From Amaurobius ferox (Eukaryota; Arthropoda; Arachnida; Araneae; Amaurobiidae), in contig OX578147.1 in the NCBI GenBank assembly GCA_951213105.1, forward strand, positions 128,287,322 to 128,351,321: DNA of 64,000 bases. The letters run 5' to 3'. The notes beneath the pieces were generated by a model. That model made no database searches. It was not told the origin of the DNA and saw only the letters and a program-made list of their open reading frames with translations. Shown here in pieces: positions 1-10,000 of this stretch. How positions within the stretch are numbered: the first letter of the stretch is position 1; each line of letters starts with the position of its first letter. A program made the position numbers and the translations under genes.

Positions 1-28
1 TTAGATAGATAGAGAGACAGATAGACAG

Positions 29-59
<31 letters not shown>

Positions 60-250
60 CAGGTAGACAGATAGATATAGATATATAGAAAGAAGAACAG
101 GGAAAAAAGAAAGAGAAATGTGAAAAAGAGAGAGGAGCGAGAGAGTGGAGAGAATGTGAAAAAAGAGGAAAATATAAGCCATTAGAGGGAGGAAAAGGAG
201 AAGAACAAAATATAGAAAAAAAGAAGTGATAGAGAGATTGGAAAAGGAGA
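1..250. repeat. Purine-rich low-complexity tract (GATA/GA repeats)
   Basis: The first 80 bases are mostly GATA/GACA units with a short (TA)n run, followed by about 170 bases of A/G-rich sequence with many AGAG blocks. No gene is visible. From 251 to 648 the DNA is AT-rich and I see nothing I can name. Confidence 0.85.
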
Positions 251-663
251 CAAAGATCATTCCAAAAGTGTTCGAAATGTGTTTAAGAAAGCTATATTTT
301 ACATAATTTACATATTTTAAAATTTTATTACTTATAAAAAAATTTTATTTATAAAAATTACATATTTTACATAAATATAACAGAAATAATTAAACAAAAT
401 ATTTTTATTTTACCGGTTCTAGAAAGTTAGGAATGTATGTTAATCTTCTAGAAAGTTGGGAATGTAGATTGTCTTTATAGACTAGAGAGATCCATGCGAG
501 TAGTGATGTTATTCAACCGGTTTCCGGAAACTGGTTGTTAAAGGATGAATGAATTCTTAAATGAATGAATTCTTTTCCGGAATATATATGTTAGTCATAA
601 TTTATTGATGTTTTTTTGTATAAATTTTCCCGTGGGCAAAAAATGTTTCAACCCCCAAACATG

Positions 664-704
664 GTTACTGTTAACCTCTGGGTCCGTCGTGTGGTCTGGG
701 TCTT
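664..704 (+). mobile_element. 5'-truncated SINE tail with 15-bp target duplication
   Basis: This short piece matches the 3' tail of the tRNA-derived SINE described at 720-1004 (the GGTCTGGGTCTTCAA end). It is flanked by a 15-bp direct repeat, CAACCCCCAAACATG, at 649-663 and 705-719. Only the 3' end was copied, as expected for LINE-driven target-primed insertion. The same target then took a second, full-length SINE immediately downstream. Confidence 0.7.
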
Positions 705-719
705 CAACCCCCAAACATG

Positions 720-1004
720 TAGGGCGCGATAGCCCAGTGGTTACGCACGGGAATTGCACTCGTTAGATTCGGGTTCGATTCCCTCCGCTGCCAAAACTGC
801 CGCCGTGTTCACGCGGAGTACGATCACGTTAAACATGTGGGTTCGTAAGTCCTTCCGAGAGGTTGGTGGTAGGGGAAGGAGGGTACGGTCCCTGTAGATG
901 TCTCCCCCACTGGGTTCCGGTCTAAATTGGATGACACTTCCCGGCCGTCCAAACAGTTACCTTACATCTTTCTGGTAGGTCAGACGGTCTGGATCTCAAC
1001 AACA
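720..1004 (+). mobile_element. tRNA-derived SINE, family 1, full length
   Basis: The head (about 721-792) looks like a tRNA, with an A-box (GCCCAGTGGTTACGC) and a B-box (GGTTCGATTCC). A conserved body follows (CGTGTTCACGCGGAGTACG, CCTTCCGAGAGGTTGG, TCCCCCACTGGGTTCCGG) and the element ends in a CAACAACAAC tail. The left flank ACCCCCAAACATGT (707-720) recurs with one change at 1005-1018, so a target duplication is visible. Internal RNA polymerase III promoters drive such elements; mobilisation needs a LINE reverse transcriptase. Other copies: 28898-29183, 52371-52649, 52924-53130, and several tails. Confidence 0.85.
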
Positions 1005-1828
1005 ACCCCGAAACATGTGTTGTTTGTGTGTTTGTCAATCGCAATAAATTTCGCCGAAAACCGGCCGCTAACAAATTGGAATGACGTTGCATACGAGAAC
1101 ATAATAAACATTATCTGTTCGATTTAGAAACACAGCCTCTACATATATTCCTCTTATCGCAGGCTATTATCTATTTATAAGGGTTATATGCTAGTCAAAG
1201 TGCAATGAAACCGTCCTTGGGCTTGCGACCGGTCGTCCGACCTTGCAATTAAATCCGCGCTTTCGACGTGACTTTCAAAGCGAAGGTTCGCAATAATTGG
1301 TAAGCTAAAAAAACACAAAACAAGACAAGTTGTAGTTTAAGAAATGAGATAAAGGTTATTTGATACTCGGAAACCACGCCGTATGAAATATAATAAATAG
1401 AAATCTTGCTCAGAGCATATAGCATATGTAGAAAAAATGTTTTTTGCTTTTAAAGTATAAAATTTTATCCGCCTCCTGCAAAAATTCCTGGTTACAGCTC
1501 CGGAGTCAGTCTACCCTATATAGCTCCTTGACATTTAGAGTCCGTAGAATATCTTATATTCTACGAACTGACAGTTACAAAATTAGGGAGTTGGACTTGA
1601 ACATCATATAATCCTCCGTCATGCTCATCGATGCAGAGCCTGATTACCGAAAGGCACGGTATAATCACATGTTTCCCTTCAAAAGATTCAAAGGGCCCCC
1701 ACATTGCAACCCCGATATATACTTTTTTTTAAATGTAAGTTATTAGTCAAATAGTGAAGTTAAATAGTATCTTGCCTGTACAGGCAAACACAGAAATATG
1801 TTGGTTGTCTGAGCCCAAATTTGTATTG

Positions 1829-1866
<38 letters not shown>

Positions 1867-2016
1867 CATTTAAATATTAAACTGTTAACGAAAAAAGGTA
1901 GAATGGGAGTTAATATTTAAATTAGAACTAATTGCAAAAGTAAACATGGACCACGCGTGATTAAATAATAAAATGGACTATGATTTAGGAATTTTGGTAC
2001 AGGCAAACAGTATACG
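1005..2016. other. No gene seen; contains a (TA)n tract
   Basis: This AT-rich stretch has no convincing open frame. A (TA)n tract lies at about 1831-1862. The 66-codon open frame over 927-1127 is the SINE body read in one frame plus its flank and is not a gene. Confidence 0.6.
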
Positions 2017-2848
2017 AAAATCTGATGTGGGCAGCGCATGGTTTTCCCTGCAGACTCATATTCATGTTCTCTTTATTTCTTCAACAATTCATTAAATTGA
2101 GTTTAATTGCATAAAGTAATACCAATAATTATTTAAAATTACACAAAATTTGTACTTTTAATTCAATATTCGTTTTCATTTGGATTTATTGTCAAAGGCG
2201 ATGTAGCGAAAATACGAAAAAACTAAAATATCTTGAGAACGGCTAGTTCTAGTACCATGGGGTTAGTCTTCATATTTTTATCGTTAAAAATTACATATAA
2301 AACAAGCATTTAATGGATATATTTGAGCATACGTAGCCCTTTATTTTAGATTTTGACGATTTTTGCGGGCTTTTTCGCAAAAAAAAGACAGGTTATTTAT
2401 TCCAAATCGTACCAAACTCTAATCAGCACCAGAATAACCCACAGAAGACTTATCTACCAAATTTTGTGAAATTCGGTCCATTATAGTTTTTCAGCTACGG
2501 TGGATATAGGAAATTTTTGGGGGCCATTTCGCTGAAAAAAAAGGCGGATTCTTTTATACCGATCGTACCCAAAACTAATCAGCACCAGGGTCACACACAA
2601 GTGAATTTATACACAAGTGAATTACCTACCAAATTTTATGAAATTCGGTCCAATAGTTTTTGAGTTAGAGTGGATACGTATATTGAACAGATAGACACAC
2701 ATACAGACGTCGCGCCAAAAATAGTGTTTTCATGTTTTAGTGGTCCCAAAACGTGTAGATTCGTAGAAAACTCGAGTTGGGATTTTCGGCATGATTCCAA
2801 TACTTTCCCTATACATTATATACCATATATTGCAGCGAAAGTAAAAAT
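2017..2848 (-). repeat. Microsatellite-core repeat, family B (copy B1)
   Basis: The copy runs in reverse orientation: the body end AAAATCTGATGTGGGCAG is at 2016 and the hairpin end (CTTTCCCTATACATTATA...GCGAAAGTAAA) at about 2848. It carries the family B body (AATCAGCACCAGGGTCACAC, AAATTTTATGAAATTCGGTCC). The 68-codon frame at 2670-2876 lies inside it and is not a gene. The family architecture is discussed under copy B4 (50350-51246). Confidence 0.75.
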
Positions 2849-3614
2849 CAGTTTATTGATGAGAACTGTTAGTTGACCAGGGCAATGAGGTAATAGAATT
2901 TTTCGATCACTGACGAGTGCATGGGGAATTTCTTGCGCCATGCTCACAAAATCAAAATAGGGCCCCCAAATGGGGCTGAGCTTCCCCTAAATGGGTTGGT
3001 TATCAGGCCCTGTCAATGTAGTTCATTCCATTAAGAGCAATACTTTTTAACTGTTGATATATTATAATGACAATTGTGCTATACCTCTTCTTTTATTATT
3101 ATGTTCTTTTTATTTAACAGTATATTTCGAATTTTATTTATGACTAGCTGTGCACCCGTTCTTCGTACGATGTAAATAGACTTAATTCAAAATTTTCAGT
3201 GAACTTTTAATATTGAGTCTTTCTTTTCGAAATTTTACGATAATTCTCACAAAAAGAAAAGAAGTGATTTCTGCCGTGCTGAGAGAGTAAACAGACAGAC
3301 AATCCTGAAAAATAGTTGTTTCAAGGAAAACGTAAATGTTTAAATCGAAAGTAACATTTAAACAACTGTAAGCGGAAAACCTTATTCTGTTAACCTTCAA
3401 AATTTGAAGCTGAAGAGATAAAGCTTTCTGTCTGAGACGGCATTAATGGGCTGCACGTGTTGCTTTGCTTATGTTTTTAATCTTCCTATAAAAAAGCCCG
3501 GGTTTCATTAGAAAGTCTTTCATGAAGGCTTCTTTTCTTTACTAGCATATATATATATATATATATATATATGCGCAATGCAGCATTTTCCTCATTATAC
3601 GAAATATATTAAAA
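2849..3614. other. No gene seen; (TA)n tract
   Basis: This is unique AT-rich sequence. A (TA)n run is at about 3547-3571. The phrase CTAGCTGTGCACCCGTTCTTCG near 3145 resembles the start of repeats common in invertebrate genomes, but I cannot define an element. Confidence 0.5.
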
Positions 3615-4270
3615 TAAGATAGAAATAGGATTCAAATGGAATAAAAAATGGATGGGAAGGCTAATGGGATGGCAATATGGTAAAAAAGCCTAAGGGGGGG
3701 GGGGATTGTGACCCCTTAAATCCCCGGTTTCAGCATGCTGCTAGGCCGCGGCACACTCCCGGTATGGCAACAATTCCCGTAGCACTTCTCCAATGTATGT
3801 ACTTCGAAAGAATAGACCTTGATTTCCAAAGGAGTAAAGAAAGAAGAAATTATACCTAATTCCCATAGAACGCTGTCATGATCCAAAGAACAATATGGAA
3901 TAAGAATTCATCCTTCCCCTTCGTTATTTTAAACAGTCATAAGCCATACTAAGTTTCACATACTCTTATATCAAGCCATAACAACATTCAGTTGTTTCTT
4001 CTTTCAACATGAGTGAAAGTAGTTGTTATAAAATCTTGATCCAAATCTTTATTTCTTGTCGTTGCCATTTTGTCATTGCAAACTTCCATGATTTCATGTA
4101 CTTGTGAATATTTATTTTTGTAATGATTATCTAGTTGACGCTTAAAAATGCTTTAGGATACTTTTGTCGCAACGCTTCCCCTATGACAAACACATTAGAC
4201 TTTTTTAGCGTATTGTCCGTTAGCCTTCCTATCCATTTTTTATTCCATTTGTATCCTATTTATATCTTAT
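3615..4270. mobile_element. MITE-like element with ~50-bp terminal inverted repeats
   Basis: The left end (about 3615-3666, AATAGGATTCAAATGGAAT onward) is repeated inverted at about 4218-4270 (ATTCCATTTGTATCCTATT). The element is about 0.65 kb and has no convincing open frame; it contains an 11-G run near 3691-3701. Its segment at 3700-3765 (GCTGCTAGGCCGCGGCACACTCCC) resembles a segment in the arms of the big inverted repeat (GCTACTAGGCCATAGCACACTC, near 6042), so the two share an ancestor. Confidence 0.55.
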
Positions 4271-4287
4271 ACATATATATATATATA

Positions 4288-5829
4288 CTGCTGAACAATT
4301 GCTGAGGACGGATAACACTATCACGCATAGCAACGCCAAAATGAAAGGAAGCAAAATGTGAAAAATTAGAATAAGTGCGGAATACTGTAAGAAGAGGTGT
4401 GCGTTTTCATTTCCACGCCTGTTCGTCACGTGATAGCGCTGATAAGAGATTTAAAGGATTTGACGCGTATAGACAGTTGTTGTTCCAAGTGAAAGTTTTA
4501 CGTGAAATATTTAATTGATGAACTTGAAGTTTTCGGTATGTCTTCTCGATATCACTTAGATGATTAGATGATTTTACGCGTCGCCGTATTATTTGAAAGA
4601 TCGAAGAAGGGCGATAAATAACAGATGTTGCCAGGGGGTGCGACATCACCCACAGCGTTGTTTCACGGCTGTGGCAAGCATTTAAAACAACTGGAATGTG
4701 TAGCAAGCGTCACAGGAGAGGTCGTGTTAGAAGTATGACGCCTGCAAGAGACAGGTATATTGTCCTATCGGCAAAAAGGGACCGGGGGACCACAGCTCAG
4801 TAGGTGGCAAATCAGTTTCTTGCTACCACAGGACAGTGGATCTCCCGAAAAACTATAGCCAGATGTTTGGGAGAAGGAGGACTATACGCCCGCAGACCTG
4901 TTGTGTCTGTCACATTGTTCAGACTGCACCGTACCGCCCGTTTGCAATGGTGTCGTAAGCATCGCAATTGGACCGAAGAGGACTGGGCTTGCGTACTATT
5001 CTCAGATGCGAGTAGGTTCAGTCTGTCATCGGACTGTAGACGCCAACTGATCTGGCGTGAGAATGGTACTGCTTATTGTCCAGAAAATATCCAGGAAAGG
5101 GACCTATATCCGACATGCAGTATCACGGTATGGGCCGGCATCATGATCAATGGCCACACGTCCCTATATGTTGTTGCAACTGGGACTATGACCGGAGAAC
5201 GATACATTGATGAAGTTATGCTGCCTCATGTTCGCCTTTTCCGTGGTGCTGTCGGTGATAAATTTGTTTTCATGGACGACAACGCACCCTGTCATCGAAC
5301 ACTCGCTGTTCAGAATTGTCTAGTCAGCGAGGGTATTCAATGCCTCGTACGGCCAGCACGTTCCCCAGATCTAAACCCCATTGGAAATGTTTGGGATACT
5401 TTAGGGAGGTGACTTTCTGATCGAAAATATCTTCCAACAAACAAGAACACACTCATCCGTGCACTGACAGAGGAGTGGGATAACTTGCCTCAACAGCTGC
5501 TGGATAATGTTGTGCAAAGCATGACACGACGTGCGGAATATTGCATCGCACTCCACGGTGGACATATCCCGTACTGACACCTTTCTCAAAGGTGCTTACT
5601 GTCGTTCATATGCATTTTTCCATTTCTCCGTACACAGCATCAAATGAACATTTTTTTCTTTCAGATGTTTCAAAATATTCTGTATTTTTCAGAACAGTAA
5701 ATGATCGTTATTTTAATGTTCGAACAGTGTGGCAACAATATTTTATCCTGCTGGGTCTCCACCCCCGCTTAATGTTGTGCTACATTGGAATTTGTGATCC
5801 GTCCATAGAAAATGTCCAGCAGTGTATAT
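4288..5829 (+). mobile_element. Tc1-like DNA transposon, near full length, inactive
   Basis: Terminal inverted repeats are visible: CTGCTGAACAATTGCTGAGG at about 4289 and its inverted counterpart ending CCAGCAGTGTA at 5829. Both ends sit in (TA)n, as expected for insertion at TA. The length, about 1.54 kb, is normal for Tc1. The transposase frame inside (4538-5577) is broken. A third copy of the same end occurs inverted at 8547-8582. Confidence 0.85.
4538..5577 (+). pseudogene. Tc1-family (DDE) transposase pseudogene
   Basis: The translation matches Tc1 transposases along its whole length: helix-turn-helix N-terminus, then LFSDASRF (first catalytic Asp), FMDDNAPCHRT (second Asp) and SPDLNPIGNVWD. 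The third catalytic residue, normally Glu in NPIENVWD, is Gly (GGA codon). Other damage: an 8-bp tandem duplication TTAGATGA at about 4557-4572 shifts the frame just after the start; in-frame stops are at 4615 (TAA), 4801 (TAG) and 5407 (TGA). The C-terminus ends naturally at 5575-5577. The longest open piece is 4804-5412. The lesions and lost Glu mean it cannot act as a transposase. Confidence 0.9.
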
Positions 5830-6462
5830 ATACATATATATAATATCTAGCAGGAATAAAATTATAATTCTAAAAATTTAATAATTAAAAAAGTATTTCA
5901 TAAAATTGCGCTGTACAGTTGCTAACTTCAAAAAACACAATACATGATAAAATTGCAAAGAAAGAAGAGGCAATTGACTTCATATTGCTAAAACAGTTGG
6001 CGGAAGAGCGATTGTGAACTCTTCTTAGTCCCGATTATAACTTGCTACTAGGCCATAGCACACTCTCGGACGCCAGAATATGAATTAGCAAATGCCACGA
6101 AATGTCTTCATAAAATCGGACATAAGACAAGCATGAAGCCACAAAAATTCTATAGAAATTTTGGACAAAACAGGACATTAATCTATAATAACTCTATATA
6201 CTACACACTACCGACACACACAACCATCATCAAGACATCAGCAACTTCGTTTCTTCTTAATCTACCATCATATGTCCACTTTCCGAAATTCAATCTTATT
6301 TGTTAAATGGTTTTCTCTTCTTTTAACCTCGTTGCCATTTACAAAATTTCAATTCTTACCCTGGCAAAAATCCCAACACACCATAATCCTACAATATGTA
6401 TATAATATCTTTTTTATTTTCTTCTTGCTCATTGATTTCTTTATTATGTTTTATACGTTTCC

Positions 6463-7125
6463 CTATTTTATCTTCTGTAGTAGTACTGCGTAATATTCCG
6501 TTTGTTTCGAGTACAATTCCTTTACGTGACGTAATACGAATTTTCTTGGGTATTGCTGCATCATTGCCTAATCTTTTTTTATTCTATCACATTCAAAAGT
6601 AATTAAATCATTATTTCTGTATAATTGATTTAAAATTATATTTCTGTATATACTTATATGTATATTCGAATTCCATTAAATAAGAAAGTTGTATTCAAAA
6701 TTAAAATCGTTTCTTTTATCATATATTGTGAAATGTCTAGCAGTATTTTCATTTTCTATTATATTGAGGTTAAGGAAATGTAAAGTATCCGGATTTTTTC
6801 TTTGATTTTTAATTAAATAAAAATCTTTTGGACAAAAATCAAATTCTATTTCTTGATTGAGGTTATTTGACCCCGTCACCACATCGTCAACGTATCTTAA
6901 ATACACTATATCGTTATTAATGTGGGGATTGGTTTCATAGTGGCATAGGTATATGTCCACCAATAATGATGAACATGCACCTCCCATAGGTATTCCTCTA
7001 AATCTGTTGATAATAATTCAGTCCTTCATATAATATATTTTCTAATATCACTATTTGAATTAATGTCCTGTAAACAACATTGATCTCTACGTTCCTTTTT
7101 AATTACTATTCCTCGTATAACTTCA
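6463..7125 (-). pseudogene. Penelope-like reverse transcriptase fragment (left arm)
   Basis: The minus strand encodes RGIPMGGACSSLL, then LRYVDDVVTG (RT catalytic YVDD) and LHFLNLNIIEN; later codons reach a stop at 6463-6465. It covers only the core and C-terminal part of the RT. A frame break sits between the IPMGG box and upstream sequence. It is the inverted twin of 7240-7913. The IPMGG/YVDD pair and C-terminal [11 protein letters not shown] match the intact relative at 10001-12106. Confidence 0.75.
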
Positions 7126-7239
7126 TATTCCTCGTATAAAAGACATACTTACGAGCATATCAGATCGCCTATATTTACAATCATATGATTTTAAAGAGTT
7201 ATTTAATAAATTAGATATAAAAAATTTGAAAAAAATCCT

Positions 7240-7913
7240 ATTGAAGGTATACAAGAATATGAATTAAAAAGGAACATAGAGATCAATGTTTACAGGACAT
7301 TAATTCAAATAGTGATATTTGAAAATATATTATATGACGGAATGAATCTTTATCAACAGATTAGAGGAATACCTATGGGAGGTGCATGTTCATCGTTATT
7401 GGTGGACATATATCTATGCCACTATGAAACCAATGTCCACATTAATAACGATATAGTGTATTTAAGATACGTTGACGATATGGTGACGGGTCAAATAACC
7501 CCAATCAAGAAATATAATTTGATTTTTATCCAAAAGATCTTTATTTAATTAAAAATCAAAGAAAAAATCCGGACACTTTACATTTCCTTGACCTCAATAT
7601 AATAGAAAATGAAAATACTGCTAGACATTTCACAATATATGATAAAAGAAAAGGTTTTAATGTTGAATACAACTTTCTTATTCAATGGAATTCGAATATA
7701 CATATAAGTATATGCAGAAATATAATTTTAAATCAATTATACAGAAATGATAATGTAATTACTTTTGAATGTGATAGGATAAAAAAAGATTATTGCTTAA
7801 TAAGGCAGGCAATGATACAACACAACCCAAGAAAATTCGTATTACGTCACGTAAAGGAATTTTACTCGAAACAAACAGAATATTACGCAGCATTACTACA
7901 GAAGATAAAATAG
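7240..7913 (+). pseudogene. Penelope-like reverse transcriptase fragment (right arm)
   Basis: The plus-strand frames encode RGIPMGGACSSLLVDIYLC, LRYVDDMVTG, LHFLDLNIIEN and the C-terminal [11 protein letters not shown], ending at a TAG at 7911-7913. A frameshift follows YVDD near 7500. It is the inverted duplicate of 6463-7125. There is no GIY-YIG endonuclease domain after the RT, which agrees with elements whose endonuclease is N-terminal or absent. Confidence 0.75.
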
Positions 7914-8546
7914 GGAAACGTATAAAACATATTAAAGAAATCAATGAGCAAGAAGAAAATAAAAGAAGACATTATATACATATTGTAGGATTATGGTAAG
8001 CTGAGATTTTTGCCAGGGTAAGAATTGAAATTTTGCTAACGGCAACGAGGGCAAAAGATGAGGAAACCATTTAACAAATAAGATTGAATTTCGGAAAGTG
8101 GACATATGATGGTAGATTAAGAGGAAACGAAGTTGCTGATGTCTTGTTGATGGTTGTGTGTGTTGGTAGTGTGTAGTATATAGAGTTATTATAGATTAAT
8201 TTCCTGTTATGTCCAACATTTCTATAGAATTTTTGTAGCTTCATGCTTATCTTATGTCCGATTTTATGACGACATTTCGGGACATTTGCTAATTAATATG
8301 CTGGCGTCCGAGAGTGTGCCATGGCCTAGTAGCTAGCTATAATCGGGACTAAGAAGAGTTCACAATCGCTCTTCTGAGAACTTTTTTGGCAATATGAAGG
8401 CAATTGCCTCTTTTTTCTTCGCAATTTTGTCATGTATTGTGTTTTTTGAAGTTAGCAGCTGTACAGCGCAATTTTATGAAATGCTTTTTAAATTATTAAA
8501 TTTTTAGAATCATAATTTTATTCGTTCTGGATATTATATATATGTA

Positions 8547-8790
8547 TATATACCTTGCTGGACAATTGCTAAGGGCGGATCACAAATTGCAATGTAGCAC
8601 AACATTAAGCTGGGGTGGAGGCACAGCAGGATAAAATATTGTTGCCACACTGTTCGAACATTAGAAGAATGATCATTTATTGTTCTGGGAAATACAGAAG
8701 GTTTTGAAACATCTGAAAGGAAAAATGTTCATTTGATGCTGTGTACAGAGAAATGGAAAAATGCATATTAATGACAGCAGGAACGACATA
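8547..8790 (-). mobile_element. Tc1 3' end carried in the right arm
   Basis: TTGCTGGACAATTGCTAAGG at 8553 is the Tc1 terminal repeat, followed by inverted copies of the Tc1 3' untranslated sequence (matching 5597-5829). No transposase codons remain. The inverted duplication therefore took in the end of a Tc1 copy, which dates the duplication or insertion after that Tc1 arrived. Confidence 0.75.
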
Positions 8791-8795
8791 TGAAC

Positions 8796-8840
<45 letters not shown>

Positions 8841-9149
8841 TATACATGTGTGTTCTATTTGATTAAATACTTGGACCTGACGAAAAGTTTTTTCAAAATG
8901 AACAATTCATTTTTTTAGGCCTAGTGCTTATCCACGTGTATAGCTTTAATGCTTGGATTTTATTTGTTTTTCAATTATCGAATCCATTCCATTAATATTT
9001 GTTGATTATCTTTAGTTTGATGACTAGCAATTTGCATTTTTTCCATTTGATTGATGTTCCTCTATTTAATACTTCTTATTATTATGTAGGCATTTTTTAA
9101 AGATTTTAGAGTTGCAACTTCTGTCTATTCTATCATTGGATTTTCACAC

Positions 9150-9210
<61 letters not shown>
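8791..9210. repeat. (TA)n tracts around an unassigned 315-bp stretch
   Basis: (TA)n runs lie at about 8799-8835 and 9153-9210. The 315 bases between are AT-rich and hold no open frame. Confidence 0.7.
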
Positions 9211-9215
<5 letters not shown>

Positions 9216-10000
9216 TGAAGGATTTTAATCGAAAATTATGCATAAACTACAGTATGTACAAAAAAACCCATCTCTAGCATATCTGTTACAAATGAGTAAC
9301 TATAGGCCAAGACTAAGGATAAGGATAGAAGGTAACATATCACTATAATGGAAAGGGGGATGAGAAGAATAATAGGATTCAAAAATCACAATTAAAGTAT
9401 ATAAAAGTAAATAAAAATAAAACTCGGCAATATGAGAATAGGCAATAATAAACAGCTCAGGATAAGAGATTAAGAATAGAGAACAAGCAATTGAAACTAC
9501 ACAAAAAATGGCGGTTAGTTCGAAATTGCATTCTCATCAGGACAGCCATACAATTCGAATTAAAACCGATATAATAGCCAGTTTCTGACAATGGCGATAG
9601 TATTTAACTATAAACACCATTGGAACTGTCTACTGGCTAGTGGAAGGAGAAAATAAATCAATTGAATTATACAATTATGAAAAACAATACCTCCTTGTAC
9701 AGAAATGGGAAAATTCAAGCATAGCACCACCACGTGTAAGATAAACTAGTGACTGAGCATTTCACCTCACTTCGTCAATGCGAGTGGGCACCGGAGTGAA
9801 TACAATTGAACGATTCATAATATGTATGGAGACTTTCAAAAATAGTAATCAGTATAGGACTCAGGACAAGAGGAAAATAGTCATTCGAAAATAGTAAACA
9901 GTATTAGACTCAGGCCAAGTGGTAAGTGAGGTGATAAGAAAGGGTGAATTTTCAAAAAAGAGTTAACCAATCAAAGATAAATGATGCATGTGTAAAATTA
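9211..10000 (-). other. Probable 3' tail of the Penelope-like element
   Basis: This 790-bp stretch lies between the (TA)n tract ending at 9210 and the stop codon of the reverse transcriptase at 10001. It has no open frame. By position it is the element's 3' untranslated region; I see no independent mark for its end. Confidence 0.4.

Larger units (their letters stand above)
5597..8790. repeat. Large inverted repeat, arms ~1.5 kb, ~115-bp centre
   Basis: The left arm (about 5597-7126) reappears reverse-complemented at about 7240-8790. Matching landmarks: GAACAGTGTGGCAACAATAT (left, 5722) with the inverse near 8640; GCTACTAGGCCATAGCACAC (6042) with 8318; CACCTCCCATAGGTATTCC (6980) with 7366. 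The arms include the 3' 230 bp of the Tc1 element and a Penelope-like reverse-transcriptase fragment. The arms have diverged by substitutions and small indels, so it is not a fresh assembly fold-back. Transcribed, it would form a very long hairpin RNA. Confidence 0.85.
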
